Below, piece after piece: positions 54,676-62,937 of a stretch of 64,000 nucleotides of DNA; the first letter of the stretch is position 1; every line of letters starts with the position of its first letter. Position numbers and translations under genes: made by a program. Under the pieces are notes generated by a model, which worked only from the letters and a program-made list of their open reading frames with translations, was not told the origin of the DNA and ran no database searches. The stretch is from an uncultured Ilumatobacter sp. (GTDB lineage Bacteria > Actinomycetota > Acidimicrobiia > Acidimicrobiales > Ilumatobacteraceae): the NCBI GenBank assembly GCA_937905835.1, contig CALCXK010000056.1, positions 124,001 to 188,000 on the forward strand, read 5' to 3'.

Positions 54676-55728
54676 ATGGCCGATCCAGACATTCGTCCAG
54701 GCTCCGATTCGGAGCCAACATCGACGCCACAAAAAGTCGCCGTCGCCGACGCCGAAGGCCTGTCGGAAAGGCCGAAGACGTTCGGGCAGTTGGCCCGGGA
54801 ACGTTTCTTTGGGCACAAGCTCGCGCTCATTGGTGCGATCGGCCTTGTGCTGCTCGTGGTGTTGTTCCTCGTCGGACCAATGTTCAGCGAGTGGGAGTTC
54901 GACCAGCGCAACGTTCGTGACCGCAAGCAGGGCCCGTCGGCTGAGCACTGGTTCGGAACCGATGAAATTGGCCGCGACCTGTTTGTGCGTACAGCCCAAG
55001 GCGGCTGGTATTCGATGCAGATCGGTGTTATCGCGGCCTTCGTCGCCACCACCGTCGGAACGGTCCTGGGCGCACTTGCCGGCTACTTCGGCAAGTTGTG
55101 GGACATCGTCGTGACCAACTTGGTCAACCTGATCCTCACCGTTCCTGCGCTCATCGTGTTGTCCGTCTTTGCCAACAAGTACGGCGCCGGCAAGTGGGGC
55201 CTGGCCCTGGTGCTCGCGGGCCTGCTGTGGACCCGTATTGCACGAGTGGTGCGTGGCGTGATCCTGTCTATTAAGGAGCAGGAATACATCCTGGCGGCCA
55301 AGGCCGCTGGGGCATCGCACGCGCGCATCCTGGCCCGTCACTTGCTTCCCAATGTCATGGGCGCCATCGCCGTCGAGATCACACTGTTGGTCGGTTCGGT
55401 CATCGTGCTCGAATCGACGCTGTCGTTCCTCGGCCTTGGCGTTAAGCCCCCGAACGCCTCACTCGGAACATTGGTGCGTGACGCAAAGGGCGACATCGAC
55501 AGCGATCCGCTCCGAGTCTTGACGCCTGGCATCTTCATCGTGTTGATCGTGTTGTGCGTCAACTTCCTCGGTGACGGTTTGCGTGACGCACTTGACCCCC
55601 GAGCAGCTGGTGCTGACAGTAAAGAAACCCAGCAGGTGAAGAAGGCGGCCAAGAAGGCCCGCAAGCAGATGCCGAAGGCCAGCGCTCACAACACCGCCGG
55701 TGCACGAGCGGACAGGACGAGCTCATGA
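54676..55728 (+). CDS. ABC transporter permease, DppC/OppC type
   Basis: 350-residue second permease. An N-terminal cytoplasmic stretch of about 50 residues precedes FFGHKLALIGAIGLVLLVVLFLVGP; HWFGTDEIGRDLFVR is the typical DppC periplasmic motif; the EAA loop reads SIKEQEYILAAKAAGASHARILARHLLPN. A Lys/Ala-rich tail of about 35 residues (KKAAKKARKQMPKASAHN) is longer than usual. Overlaps the next ATPase gene by four bases (ATGA). Confidence 0.94.
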   Translation: MADPDIRPGSDSEPTSTPQKVAVADAEGLSERPKTFGQLARERFFGHKLALIGAIGLVLLVVLFLVGPMFSEWEFDQRNVRDRKQGPSAEHWFGTDEIGRDLFVRTAQGGWYSMQIGVIAAFVATTVGTVLGALAGYFGKLWDIVVTNLVNLILTVPALIVLSVFANKYGAGKWGLALVLAGLLWTRIARVVRGVILSIKEQEYILAAKAAGASHARILARHLLPNVMGAIAVEITLLVGSVIVLESTLSFLGLGVKPPNASLGTLVRDAKGDIDSDPLRVLTPGIFIVLIVLCVNFLGDGLRDALDPRAAGADSKETQQVKKAAKKARKQMPKASAHNTAGARADRTSS

Positions 55729-56732
55729 CACAACCACTCCTCACTGTCGAAAACCTGAACGTCGGCTTTGCCACGAGGTCGGGCATTGTTCAGGCAGCGA
55801 CTGACATCAACTTCGAGATCTTCCCTGGCGAGGTGCTTGCCGTTGTCGGTGAGTCCGGCTCAGGTAAGTCCGTCACGGCGCTTGCCCTGATGCGGCTGCA
55901 TCCTGAGAACACGATCATCACGGGCAACGTCAACTTCGACGGGCACGACCTGCTCAACATGAGCGACCGCGACATGCGTGCGATCCGTGGCAGCGACGTC
56001 GCCATGATCTTCCAGGATCCGATGACCGCGATGAACCCGGTGTTCTCGGTTGGCAATCAGATCGTCGAGACCATCCGTGTTCATGACAGCTCGGTGTCCA
56101 AGCAAGAGGCCTGGACGAAAGCTGTCGACCTGTTGAAACTGGTCGGTGTTCCCGAGCCGAAGCAGCGCGTGTCGCAGTACCCCCATGAGTACTCGGGCGG
56201 GATGCGCCAACGAGCGATGATCGCGATGGCGATCGCTAACGACCCCAAACTGCTGATTGCCGACGAGCCCACCACGGCGCTTGACGTCACGGTCCAGGCC
56301 CAGGTCATGGAAGTGCTTCACGAGGTTCAGGCCGAAACGGGTTCGGCGATGATGCTGATCACGCATGACCTCGGCCTCGTCGCCGGGTCGGCTGACCGCG
56401 TGCAGGTCATGTATGCGAGCCGCTTGATGGAGACCGGGTCGATTGACCAGATCTTCTATGAGTCGCAGAACCCGTACACGCGGGCACTGCTTGAGTCGAT
56501 CCCTGATATCGACGGTTTGAACGAAGAGCTCAGTCCGATTCCGGGCAACCCGCCGAGCCTGCTCAACCCATTGGTGGGGTGTGCGTTCCGTCCTCGCTGC
56601 AAGTTCGCGCAAGACGTGTGCGCCACGGAGGTGCCGCCGCGGATCTCGGTCGGCGTGAACCACACGAGCCGCTGTGCGCTCGCCCTTGAACTTCCTGCGC
56701 CCGCCGGCGCCTCAGCTGGAGATGCATCATGA
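55725..56732 (+). CDS. ABC transporter ATP-binding protein, DppD/OppD type
   Basis: 335-residue ATPase. Walker A GESGSGKSVTALALM, ABC signature YSGGMRQRAMIAMAIA, Walker B LLIADEPTTALDVT, H-loop LITHDLGLVAG, and the oligopeptide-type C-terminal region with CAFRPRCKFAQDVC. It overlaps both neighbours by ATGA, so translation of the second permease and both ATPases is coupled. Confidence 0.95.
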   Translation: MTQPLLTVENLNVGFATRSGIVQAATDINFEIFPGEVLAVVGESGSGKSVTALALMRLHPENTIITGNVNFDGHDLLNMSDRDMRAIRGSDVAMIFQDPMTAMNPVFSVGNQIVETIRVHDSSVSKQEAWTKAVDLLKLVGVPEPKQRVSQYPHEYSGGMRQRAMIAMAIANDPKLLIADEPTTALDVTVQAQVMEVLHEVQAETGSAMMLITHDLGLVAGSADRVQVMYASRLMETGSIDQIFYESQNPYTRALLESIPDIDGLNEELSPIPGNPPSLLNPLVGCAFRPRCKFAQDVCATEVPPRISVGVNHTSRCALALELPAPAGASAGDAS

Positions 56733-57820
56733 GCCGCACTGACCAGACACTCGACAGTGGTGCACTCGATGGCATTGGTGCCCGTGAACCGATCCTGAAG
56801 ATCCGTGACCTCGTCAAAGAGTTCCCGATCCGTGCTGGCGTGTTCCGTCGTCAGGTTGGCGCCGTGCAGGCAGTGTCGGGTGTGAACCTCGACTTGTTCC
56901 AGCACGAGACACTCGGTGTCGTCGGCGAGTCGGGTTGTGGCAAGAGCACGCTTGGGCGTTCGCTGTTGCGCCTGGTTGAGCCCACGTCGGGCACGGTCAT
57001 GTTCGGCACCGAAGATGTCACGTTGGCTTCGAAGGGCCGTTTGCGTGAACTGCGCCGTGATTTGCAGATGGTTTTTCAGGACCCGTACGCGTCGCTCAAC
57101 CCGCGTTTGCCGATCCGCGACATTGTCAGCGAGCCGATGGTCATCCACGGGGTCCCCAAGAAAGAGGCCCGCCAGCGTGTCGGTGACCTGCTTGAGCGTG
57201 TCGGCCTGCTGGCCGAGCACGGCAACCGGTACCCGCACGAGTTCTCCGGAGGCCAGCGTCAGCGCATTGGCATCGCTCGTTCGCTTGCGCTTCGTCCAAA
57301 GGTGATTGTTCTCGACGAGCCCGTGTCGGCACTCGACGTGTCGATCCAGGCGCAGGTACTCAACCTGCTCGACGAGATCCAAGACGAGTACGACCTGTCG
57401 TTCATCTTCATTGCTCACGACCTTTCGGTGGTCCGCCACACGAGTGACCGTGTCGCGGTGATGTACCTCGGCCGTATCGCCGAGGTGGCCAACAAGGATT
57501 CCCTCTACGACAACCCTGCGCACCCGTACACGCAGTCACTGTTGTCGGCTGTGCCGGTTGCCGACCCGCGGCGTGAGCGGTCACGTACTCGCATCATCCT
57601 GCAGGGTGATGTGCCGAGCCCGGCCAACCCGCCGTCGGGTTGCCGGTTCCACCCGCGTTGCCCTGTGGCACAAGACAAGTGCAAAACAGACACGCCTGGG
57701 CTGGTTGAGATCGCAACCGGCCATCAGGTGTCGTGTCATTTCCCGCTCCAGGCGGGCGAGACCCTGTTGGAACGCGTGAAGGAACTGGGCCGCGAGGCTC
57801 AGGTTTCGACCAAGAACTGA
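56729..57820 (+). CDS. ABC transporter ATP-binding protein, DppF/OppF type
   Basis: 363-residue partner ATPase. Walker A GESGCGKSTLGRSLLRL, signature FSGGQRQRIGIARSLAL, Walker B VIVLDEPVSALDVS, H-loop IAHDLSVVRH, and the C-terminal CRFHPRCPVAQDKC motif. Completes a five-gene importer: binding protein, two permeases, two ATPases. Ten bases separate it from the next gene, so that gene may be in the same transcript. Confidence 0.95.
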   Translation: MSRTDQTLDSGALDGIGAREPILKIRDLVKEFPIRAGVFRRQVGAVQAVSGVNLDLFQHETLGVVGESGCGKSTLGRSLLRLVEPTSGTVMFGTEDVTLASKGRLRELRRDLQMVFQDPYASLNPRLPIRDIVSEPMVIHGVPKKEARQRVGDLLERVGLLAEHGNRYPHEFSGGQRQRIGIARSLALRPKVIVLDEPVSALDVSIQAQVLNLLDEIQDEYDLSFIFIAHDLSVVRHTSDRVAVMYLGRIAEVANKDSLYDNPAHPYTQSLLSAVPVADPRRERSRTRIILQGDVPSPANPPSGCRFHPRCPVAQDKCKTDTPGLVEIATGHQVSCHFPLQAGETLLERVKELGREAQVSTKN

Positions 57821-57830
57821 GCTGTGCTCC

Positions 57831-58364
57831 ATGGCGGCTGACGCCGACGGCCCACGCGAATCGGTGACGCTCCACTCGTCGTGGAAGAGCCTGGTCTTGA
57901 GTTCCGCTGGTGCACTCTTCGTGTTCGGCGTGGGTCTGGTAACGACGATCAACAGTGGGGGAGCGGCCATCGCAGTCATCATCTTGGTGCTGGGTTCGGT
58001 ATTTCTCGCTTCGGTGCTCTTCGACTCGCCGGTGGCGTCGACGTTCACGACCGACGGCGTGCAACGCCGACCGCTCCTACGACGTCATTTCATCCCCTGG
58101 GATCGCGTTGGCCAGATCACTCGTACACGTCCGGTGATCGCAGGGGCGCTGAAGGGCCTCACGCCGGGCGGAATGGCAGTGAAGGTCGGCCGAAGGCGAT
58201 ATTTGCTGGTCGATCAATGTGAGGCCCTGAGGGAGTTCCAGGAGCTTGTCGAACTGCTTGACGATCGGTCCGTCACGTTGGGGATCGACGAAATGGTGCA
58301 GCCGCCGGAGGCGATCGATCCGACATGGACGTATCGCCGGAAACGTTGGCTGCCAGATGGGTGA
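57831..58364 (+). CDS. Membrane protein with a PH-like soluble domain, function unknown
   Basis: 177 residues. Two hydrophobic segments (about 22-40 and 45-64: VLSSAGALFVFGVGLVTTI, AVIILVLGSVFLASVLF) are followed by a soluble half (STFTTDGVQRRPLLRRHFIPWDRVGQITRTR...GRRRYLLVDQ) with the strand pattern of bacterial PH domains. The resemblance is weak and the function unknown. It sits between the importer operon and secG; the ATG lies ten bases after the last ATPase stop. Confidence 0.7.
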   Translation: MAADADGPRESVTLHSSWKSLVLSSAGALFVFGVGLVTTINSGGAAIAVIILVLGSVFLASVLFDSPVASTFTTDGVQRRPLLRRHFIPWDRVGQITRTRPVIAGALKGLTPGGMAVKVGRRRYLLVDQCEALREFQELVELLDDRSVTLGIDEMVQPPEAIDPTWTYRRKRWLPDG

Positions 58365-58421
58365 TTCGTGCACTCGCAAAGGCCTCACGGGGCGCTAGAG
58401 TTTTGCCCCGTGCGCGACGCC

Positions 58422-58652
58422 ATGCTGTACATCACTCTGATTCTGAACGTGGGTTCCATGTTCGGCCTAATTGCTGGCATCTTGATGCACAGCGGTCGGG
58501 GCGGAGGCCTTTCCGACATGTTCGGTGGCGGCGGTGGTGCAGCGCTTGGGTCGACGGCTGCTGAGCGCAACCTGAATCGCATGACGTTCGTTCTCGCGCT
58601 CATTTGGATCTTCACCCTCGTTGGTGTGAGTTTCCTGTTGGAGCGGGTGTAG
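58422..58652 (+). CDS. secG: Preprotein translocase subunit SecG
   Basis: About 76 residues, two transmembrane helices (4-24 and 54-74) joined by the diagnostic loop HSGRGGGLSDMFGGGGGAALGSTAAERNLNRMT. SecG joins SecYE and speeds protein export. ATG 58422 gives the usual N-terminus; GTG 58410 would add four residues. In many Actinobacteria secG directly follows tpiA; here about 7 kb separate them. Confidence 0.94.
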   Translation: MLYITLILNVGSMFGLIAGILMHSGRGGGLSDMFGGGGGAALGSTAAERNLNRMTFVLALIWIFTLVGVSFLLERV

Positions 58653-58692
58653 CGAGCTTCGGGCTGCGCTAACCTTGCAGGCTCAACACCAC

Positions 58693-58779
58693 GTCGAAGT
58701 GGCGGAATTGGCAGACGCGCTAGCTTGAGGTGCTAGTGCCCTATTAATGGGCGTGTGGGTTCAAGTCCCATCTTCGACA
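58693..58779 (+). tRNA. tRNA-Leu (anticodon GAG)
   Basis: Class II tRNA of 87 bases: acceptor GTCGAAG / CTTCGAC, anticodon stem CTAGC / GCTAG with loop TTGAGGT (anticodon GAG), long variable arm (TGCCCTATTAATGGGCGT), T-arm GTGGG-TTCAAGT-CCCAT, discriminator A. No encoded CCA. Confidence 0.97.
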
Positions 58780-58781
58780 CT

Positions 58782-58820
58782 CAAGACCGCAGGCTCCACG
58801 GCTTGCGGTCTTGTCCTTTT
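58782..58820 (+). terminator. Rho-independent terminator after tRNA-Leu
   Basis: Arms CAAGACCGCA / TGCGGTCTTG, extendable inward, followed by TCCTTTT. Lies between the tRNA and the convergent copper gene. Confidence 0.8.
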
Positions 58821-58873
58821 CTCGGGCACCATGCGAACCGAGAGACCAGTGCAACCAGAACCGCGAACTGATG

Positions 58874-60676
58874 CTAGGTGGCCGACGAAACGAGCCAGGC
58901 CGTGACCACCACGACAAAGCACAAGATGATTGCCTCCGCAGTGATGACGGACCGCAACTGCTCATGAAGCATCGGGTCGTCGGGGTCGGCGTCGAGCGCA
59001 GGCAGAAGTCGGAAGTGGTTGTAGGCGCCGCCGACGATCGCCAAGCCTGCAGCTGCAGTCTTGAGCAGTAGAACCTGGCCCCATTCGGTCCCGTTGAGCT
59101 CACCGACTGAGTCGAGCACGGAGACGGCCATGATCAGCCCGGCAACGATCACTGCACCCAACGCGACGGAGGCAACCGAGGAGAATCGGACGACGAGTTC
59201 GAGGGCGCGCGGCGCAACGCCCCGGCGGTGTCGCATCCACATAACGGCCGCCATTGCGACGACGCCACCCATCCAGACCGACCCGGCTACGACATGCACG
59301 CTGTTGGCAATCGCGTGGAGCGGCCGGAAGCCCTGAGAGACGGTATGGCCGTCGAACCAGAACGAAATCACGGCGGCACCGCATCCGGCGAAGGCCAGTG
59401 CCGATGAGCGATCTGTAATCCACCGTCTGGCCGGTTCCGTGGATGTGTTGCGTGAACGGTCCACCGCATCGTTTTGCTTGTGAGTCACTGCTTGGCGTTG
59501 CCGCGTCGGCTTCGGTTCGGGTCGCCGCGGCAGCCGGGTTATCGCCTCTGTCGGCCTGTCAAAAGAATTTTCGGCTGCCCGCTGGCGCGCCATGACCAGC
59601 CCGGGATCAGTGAAGCGATATGGCGCGTCGTACGGCCGATCTTGGGCTCCGCTGAGCGTCTCGTTCGGCACGCGCCGGCTCACTGGCTGTTGCCGCGGCC
59701 GGGGGCTCTGTGGTTCCCAGAAACCGCCGACTTTTTCGAGACCTCCGGTCGTGTTTGGCGCCGACGAGAGGGGCTTGAGTTTCCGTGACGGCCGGATCCC
59801 GACGGTCGTCGCCGCGAGGCCAGCAGCGATTGCAAGACCAGCGAGCATCCGCAGGACCGTTGCAAAACCGGGTGACGACGTCCAGTAGCCGAGGAGGGGC
59901 TCGCCGGCGATTCGGGCGACGCCGCCGTACTCGATGGCTGCGCCGATGGTGATGGCGCCCCCAACGATCCTCACGGTGTTCACCAACGACCGGATCTCGG
60001 TCGAGTCTCCACGGAGAGTCGTCGCGGCGAAGGCGATCCCACCGATGGCCATTGCAATCCCGGCGAAGCTGAAGAGCCGGCCGATCGTGGCTTGCGACTC
60101 GCCGGGTCGTGCCGAATCGACGGCGAGAAACTCTTCCATCGACATCATCTCATCCATCGACATCGAGCCGTCGGCGCTCATCTGCGACATGTCCGAGTTG
60201 CTGGTTGCCGTTGTGCTGACATCGATCGTTGTTGCCGGCACGGTCGCTGACGTCGCACCAGCGGGTGATGGAGCCGAGACGGTGAACGAGAACACACCTT
60301 CGATCGGGTGGGCATCAGGGGCGCGCACACTCCACTTCACCCCGATCTCACCGCCAGCAAGCGGTGGATCGAAGGTGAGTGTGAAGACTTTGTTGTCGAG
60401 GCTCGACACAGCGATGGGAGCGCGTACCTGGCCGCTCGCGTCGAGAATGACGAATCCTTCGCCAGCCTCTTCCGATTCGCCGGTGAAGACCAATGTCACC
60501 AGGGTGATCGGGTCAGTAACGACCTCGCCGTTCGATGGCGTTGAGCCCGCGAAATCTGTGTGCGCGCTCACAGATTGACCGAACGATAATCCGGCCAATG
60601 TCACCACGGCGATGACGATCAACGCCGCAACCTTTTGGAGGACACGCCGATCAGCGGCCTTCATGACGAGGAACAT
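58874..60676 (-). CDS. CopC-CopD fusion, copper resistance/import protein
   Basis: 600 residues. A signal peptide ends near SVSA, leaving H39 at the mature N-terminus, the usual CopC copper ligand; residues 39-135 form the CopC beta-barrel (HTDFAGSTPSNGEVV, VKWSVRAPDAHPIEGVFSF). A Met/Asp/Ser-rich stretch follows (about 163-186, MSQMSADGSMSMDEMMSMEEF). The rest is the CopD-type membrane domain (helices between about 205 and 320 and 435 to 598; HAIANSVHVVAGSVWMGGVVAMAAVMWM). An Arg/Pro-rich soluble insert of about 110 residues splits the membrane part. Start ATG 60676 or 60664. Follows the DUF305 gene by 32 bases in one transcript. Confidence 0.9.
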   Translation of the reverse strand: MFLVMKAADRRVLQKVAALIVIAVVTLAGLSFGQSVSAHTDFAGSTPSNGEVVTDPITLVTLVFTGESEEAGEGFVILDASGQVRAPIAVSSLDNKVFTLTFDPPLAGGEIGVKWSVRAPDAHPIEGVFSFTVSAPSPAGATSATVPATTIDVSTTATSNSDMSQMSADGSMSMDEMMSMEEFLAVDSARPGESQATIGRLFSFAGIAMAIGGIAFAATTLRGDSTEIRSLVNTVRIVGGAITIGAAIEYGGVARIAGEPLLGYWTSSPGFATVLRMLAGLAIAAGLAATTVGIRPSRKLKPLSSAPNTTGGLEKVGGFWEPQSPRPRQQPVSRRVPNETLSGAQDRPYDAPYRFTDPGLVMARQRAAENSFDRPTEAITRLPRRPEPKPTRQRQAVTHKQNDAVDRSRNTSTEPARRWITDRSSALAFAGCGAAVISFWFDGHTVSQGFRPLHAIANSVHVVAGSVWMGGVVAMAAVMWMRHRRGVAPRALELVVRFSSVASVALGAVIVAGLIMAVSVLDSVGELNGTEWGQVLLLKTAAAGLAIVGGAYNHFRLLPALDADPDDPMLHEQLRSVITAEAIILCFVVVVTAWLVSSAT

Positions 60677-60708
60677 TGACTGATTCTACGCTGTGTCGGA
60701 CAACCCGA

Positions 60709-61338
60709 TCAGCCAGCCAACAACGCTTGCAACTGGGCAATTTCTGCTTGCTGAGCGCTGATGATTTGGTCGGCCAGCGCAAGCACCTCGGGGTCGGCGC
60801 CGGACGCCTTGACGGTTTCGGCCTGGGTGATCGCACCTTGATGATGCGCAATCATCATCGTCGCCCACTCCGCGTCAAAGGCCGGGCCGGACAGGCCTGC
60901 GAGGGAAGCCATTTGCTCCTCCGTCATCATGCCGTCCATCGCGTCCATGCTGTGCATGCCGTCCATGCCGTCCATGCCCGGCATCTCCATCGGCTGCCCC
61001 CAGGTCTGCAACCACTGAGTCATTGTCTCGATTTCCGGATCCTGAGCACTCTGAATTGCCGTCGCCAACGCCTGGATTTCTGCGCTCGCTCCAGATTCGG
61101 GCTGGAGTGCAAGAGAGGCCATGTCGACTGCCTGTGCGTGATGCGGGATCATGCCTTGAGCAAAAGCGACGTCGGCGTCGTTAAAGCTCGAGTCCGTCGC
61201 GGCGGCGATGGACTCAGGTGCTACCGACTCGGAAGAATCGGCATCGCTACCCCCACCGCATGCGGTGAGCAGCAGCGTTCCTGCGACCAGGATGGCCGCA
61301 CAGGGCCGTATGGATGGCCGAAATGCTCGCCCGTTCAC
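60709..61338 (-). CDS. DUF305 lipoprotein, probable metal-binding
   Basis: 209-residue lipoprotein: lipobox LTAC with lipidated C27, then the four-helix DUF305 domain with its two paired-histidine motifs, QGMIPHHAQAVDMA and TMMIAHHQGAITQA. Between them lies a Met-rich run of MDGM-type repeats (MPGMDGMDGMHSMDAMDGMM). Paired His and Met clusters suggest copper binding, and the gene lies immediately upstream of the CopC-CopD fusion on the same strand, so a joint role in periplasmic copper handling is likely. The DUF305 biochemical function is not established. Confidence 0.9.
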   Translation of the reverse strand: MNGRAFRPSIRPCAAILVAGTLLLTACGGGSDADSSESVAPESIAAATDSSFNDADVAFAQGMIPHHAQAVDMASLALQPESGASAEIQALATAIQSAQDPEIETMTQWLQTWGQPMEMPGMDGMDGMHSMDAMDGMMTEEQMASLAGLSGPAFDAEWATMMIAHHQGAITQAETVKASGADPEVLALADQIISAQQAEIAQLQALLAG

Positions 61339-61371
61339 TGTCAGTGACCGACGGCCAATGGCCTGGCTAGT

Positions 61372-62496
61372 TCAGTTCGACAGTGCCTCGACCAGTGCGG
61401 CCGGGCGGCCGGTGATGATGCCGTCGACGCCGTAATCGATCAGGCGGCCGTAGAACTCAGCGTTCTCCTGCGTTGACGCATCGTCCGGCCAGACCCAGAC
61501 CTCACGGCCCTCGTCGTGCACCCGTTGCACGGTCGCAGCATCGACAACTTGGATGTCGCCCTGGAACGGCGGTACCTGGAAGACTTCGAAGTACGGCTCA
61601 ATCTCGGTGCCGTTCAGAAACCACGCGGTGAGTCGAGTGAGACCGGGGCTGACGGCAACATCCGGTGCGAGCTTGTGGAACACATCAATGAGGTCGTCGT
61701 CGAACGACACAACGATCGTGCGATCGGTGAGCCCAAGTTCGGCGATCTCGGCAGCCAACCGCTCGGCCACCGGGACTGCGTCGGGGAACGAACCCTTGAT
61801 CTCGACATCGAGCACCAAGTTGGGGAACGCCTCGGCGACCTCGCGGAATGTGATGACCCGGAAATCATCGGCGGAGTAGCCCTCGGGCGGCGCAACATCG
61901 CCCGTGCGGATGCCCCGATAGATGTACTCCTCAACGGGTCGGTCTCGGCACGGCCAGCACGCGGGCGAGAACCAGTACGCATTGTCGAGCGTTTGGATTT
62001 CTTCGAGCGTTACACCGGCGACTGGGCCGGTGGTATTGGTCGACTTGTCGACGGTGTCGTCGTGCTGAACGATCAACACACCATCGCCAGTGAGCTGTAC
62101 ATCCATCTCAAGTGCATCTGCACCGGCGAGTACTCCCTCACGGAAGGCGAACATCGTCGAGTGCGGAGCGGCCTGGTCGCCACCGGCGTGAGACAGGTTG
62201 ATCGGCGTCGCTAACGCAAGGAGCGCCTCGACAGTTGCTGGGCCGATACCGAGCGCTGGCGCAGCAGTGGTAGAGGGCGCGCCGATGGTTGCTGGTTCTG
62301 TCGCTGAAGGCGCAGCGGTCTCGGCTTCAGCGACAGGCGGATCAGTCACTGGTATTGCGGTGACAGGGGCCCCGGTGGTTGGGACCCCTGTTACGGGCGT
62401 GGCCGTTGAATCGACGGCGTTCTCGTTGCCGCTGCCACTGCCGCACGCGGCAGCGGCGATGAACAGAGCGACCGTGAGTGCAACTTGGCGACGCAT
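61372..62496 (-). CDS. Glycerophosphodiester phosphodiesterase, lipoprotein
   Basis: 374-residue exported enzyme. Signal peptide with lipobox AAAC (lipidated C18), a Thr/Pro/Ala-rich linker to about residue 90, then a GDPD TIM barrel: INLSHAGGDQAAPHSTMFAF, ALEMDVQLTGDGVLIVQHDD (metal-binding E and D, catalytic H) and LVLDVEIKG. It would split glycerophosphodiesters into glycerol 3-phosphate and an alcohol outside the cell. The usual HRG motif reads HAG. Ends 33 bases before the DUF305 start on the same strand, so it could be the first gene of that transcript. Confidence 0.9.
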   Translation of the reverse strand: MRRQVALTVALFIAAAACGSGSGNENAVDSTATPVTGVPTTGAPVTAIPVTDPPVAEAETAAPSATEPATIGAPSTTAAPALGIGPATVEALLALATPINLSHAGGDQAAPHSTMFAFREGVLAGADALEMDVQLTGDGVLIVQHDDTVDKSTNTTGPVAGVTLEEIQTLDNAYWFSPACWPCRDRPVEEYIYRGIRTGDVAPPEGYSADDFRVITFREVAEAFPNLVLDVEIKGSFPDAVPVAERLAAEIAELGLTDRTIVVSFDDDLIDVFHKLAPDVAVSPGLTRLTAWFLNGTEIEPYFEVFQVPPFQGDIQVVDAATVQRVHDEGREVWVWPDDASTQENAEFYGRLIDYGVDGIITGRPAALVEALSN

Positions 62497-62506
62497 CAGA
62501 GCGAAA

Positions 62507-62818
62507 TTAGATGTCCATGCCCTTGGCGACGACCGGGTTCATCATCGTGATCTCGGGTCGGCCGCCGAGGAGACCAGCAAACTTGCCCATGGCAGCTTTC
62601 ATGCCGTCGCCCTTGCCGTGGACGCCGAGTGCGTCGCCGTCGGTGTAGAGCTCGAAGAAGTAGTACACGCCTTCGTGAGCAGAGTCTTTGTGGGCGCTGT
62701 AGATCTCGAGGCCGGCCTCTTCTTCGGCTGCGGTAACGACTTCGGCGAGCACGGCTTCAAGCTCAGCGCCCTTTCCTTCAGCGGCGGTCAACTTGGCAAT
62801 GAGTGAAATCTTCGACAT
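62507..62818 (-). CDS. Antibiotic biosynthesis monooxygenase (ABM) domain protein
   Basis: 103-residue single-domain protein of the dimeric alpha/beta barrel fold: ISLIAKLTAAEGKGAELEAVLAEVV, the EAGLEIYSAHKDSAHEGVYYFFELYTDGDAL strand region and a C-terminal helix. The family includes quinol monooxygenases (YgiN) and heme-degrading enzymes; no residues here decide between them. ATG 62818 starts at the conserved MSKISLIAKL. It ends ten bases before the phosphodiesterase start. A strong inverted repeat lies upstream. Confidence 0.88.
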   Translation of the reverse strand: MSKISLIAKLTAAEGKGAELEAVLAEVVTAAEEEAGLEIYSAHKDSAHEGVYYFFELYTDGDALGVHGKGDGMKAAMGKFAGLLGGRPEITMMNPVVAKGMDI

Positions 62819-62869
62819 GCCGCCGAATGTAGCCGCCGCGCCTGCCGCGCCAAGAGGCCGAGGCGCCCG

Positions 62870-62922
62870 GTTTTTGTGTGAGCGATTCCGGGAAACGTCG
62901 CCGCTATCGCTCACACAAAAAC
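62870..62922. repeat. 17-bp inverted repeat upstream of the ABM gene
   Basis: Perfect arms GTTTTTGTGTGAGCGAT (62870-62886) and ATCGCTCACACAAAAAC (62906-62922), 19-base spacer. On the minus strand the hairpin, 16 bases after the peptidase stop, ends in a run of T, so it works as an intrinsic terminator of the peptidase gene; it may also be an operator for the ABM gene. Confidence 0.75.
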
Positions 62923-62937
62923 GGGAAGCGCGGTTTT

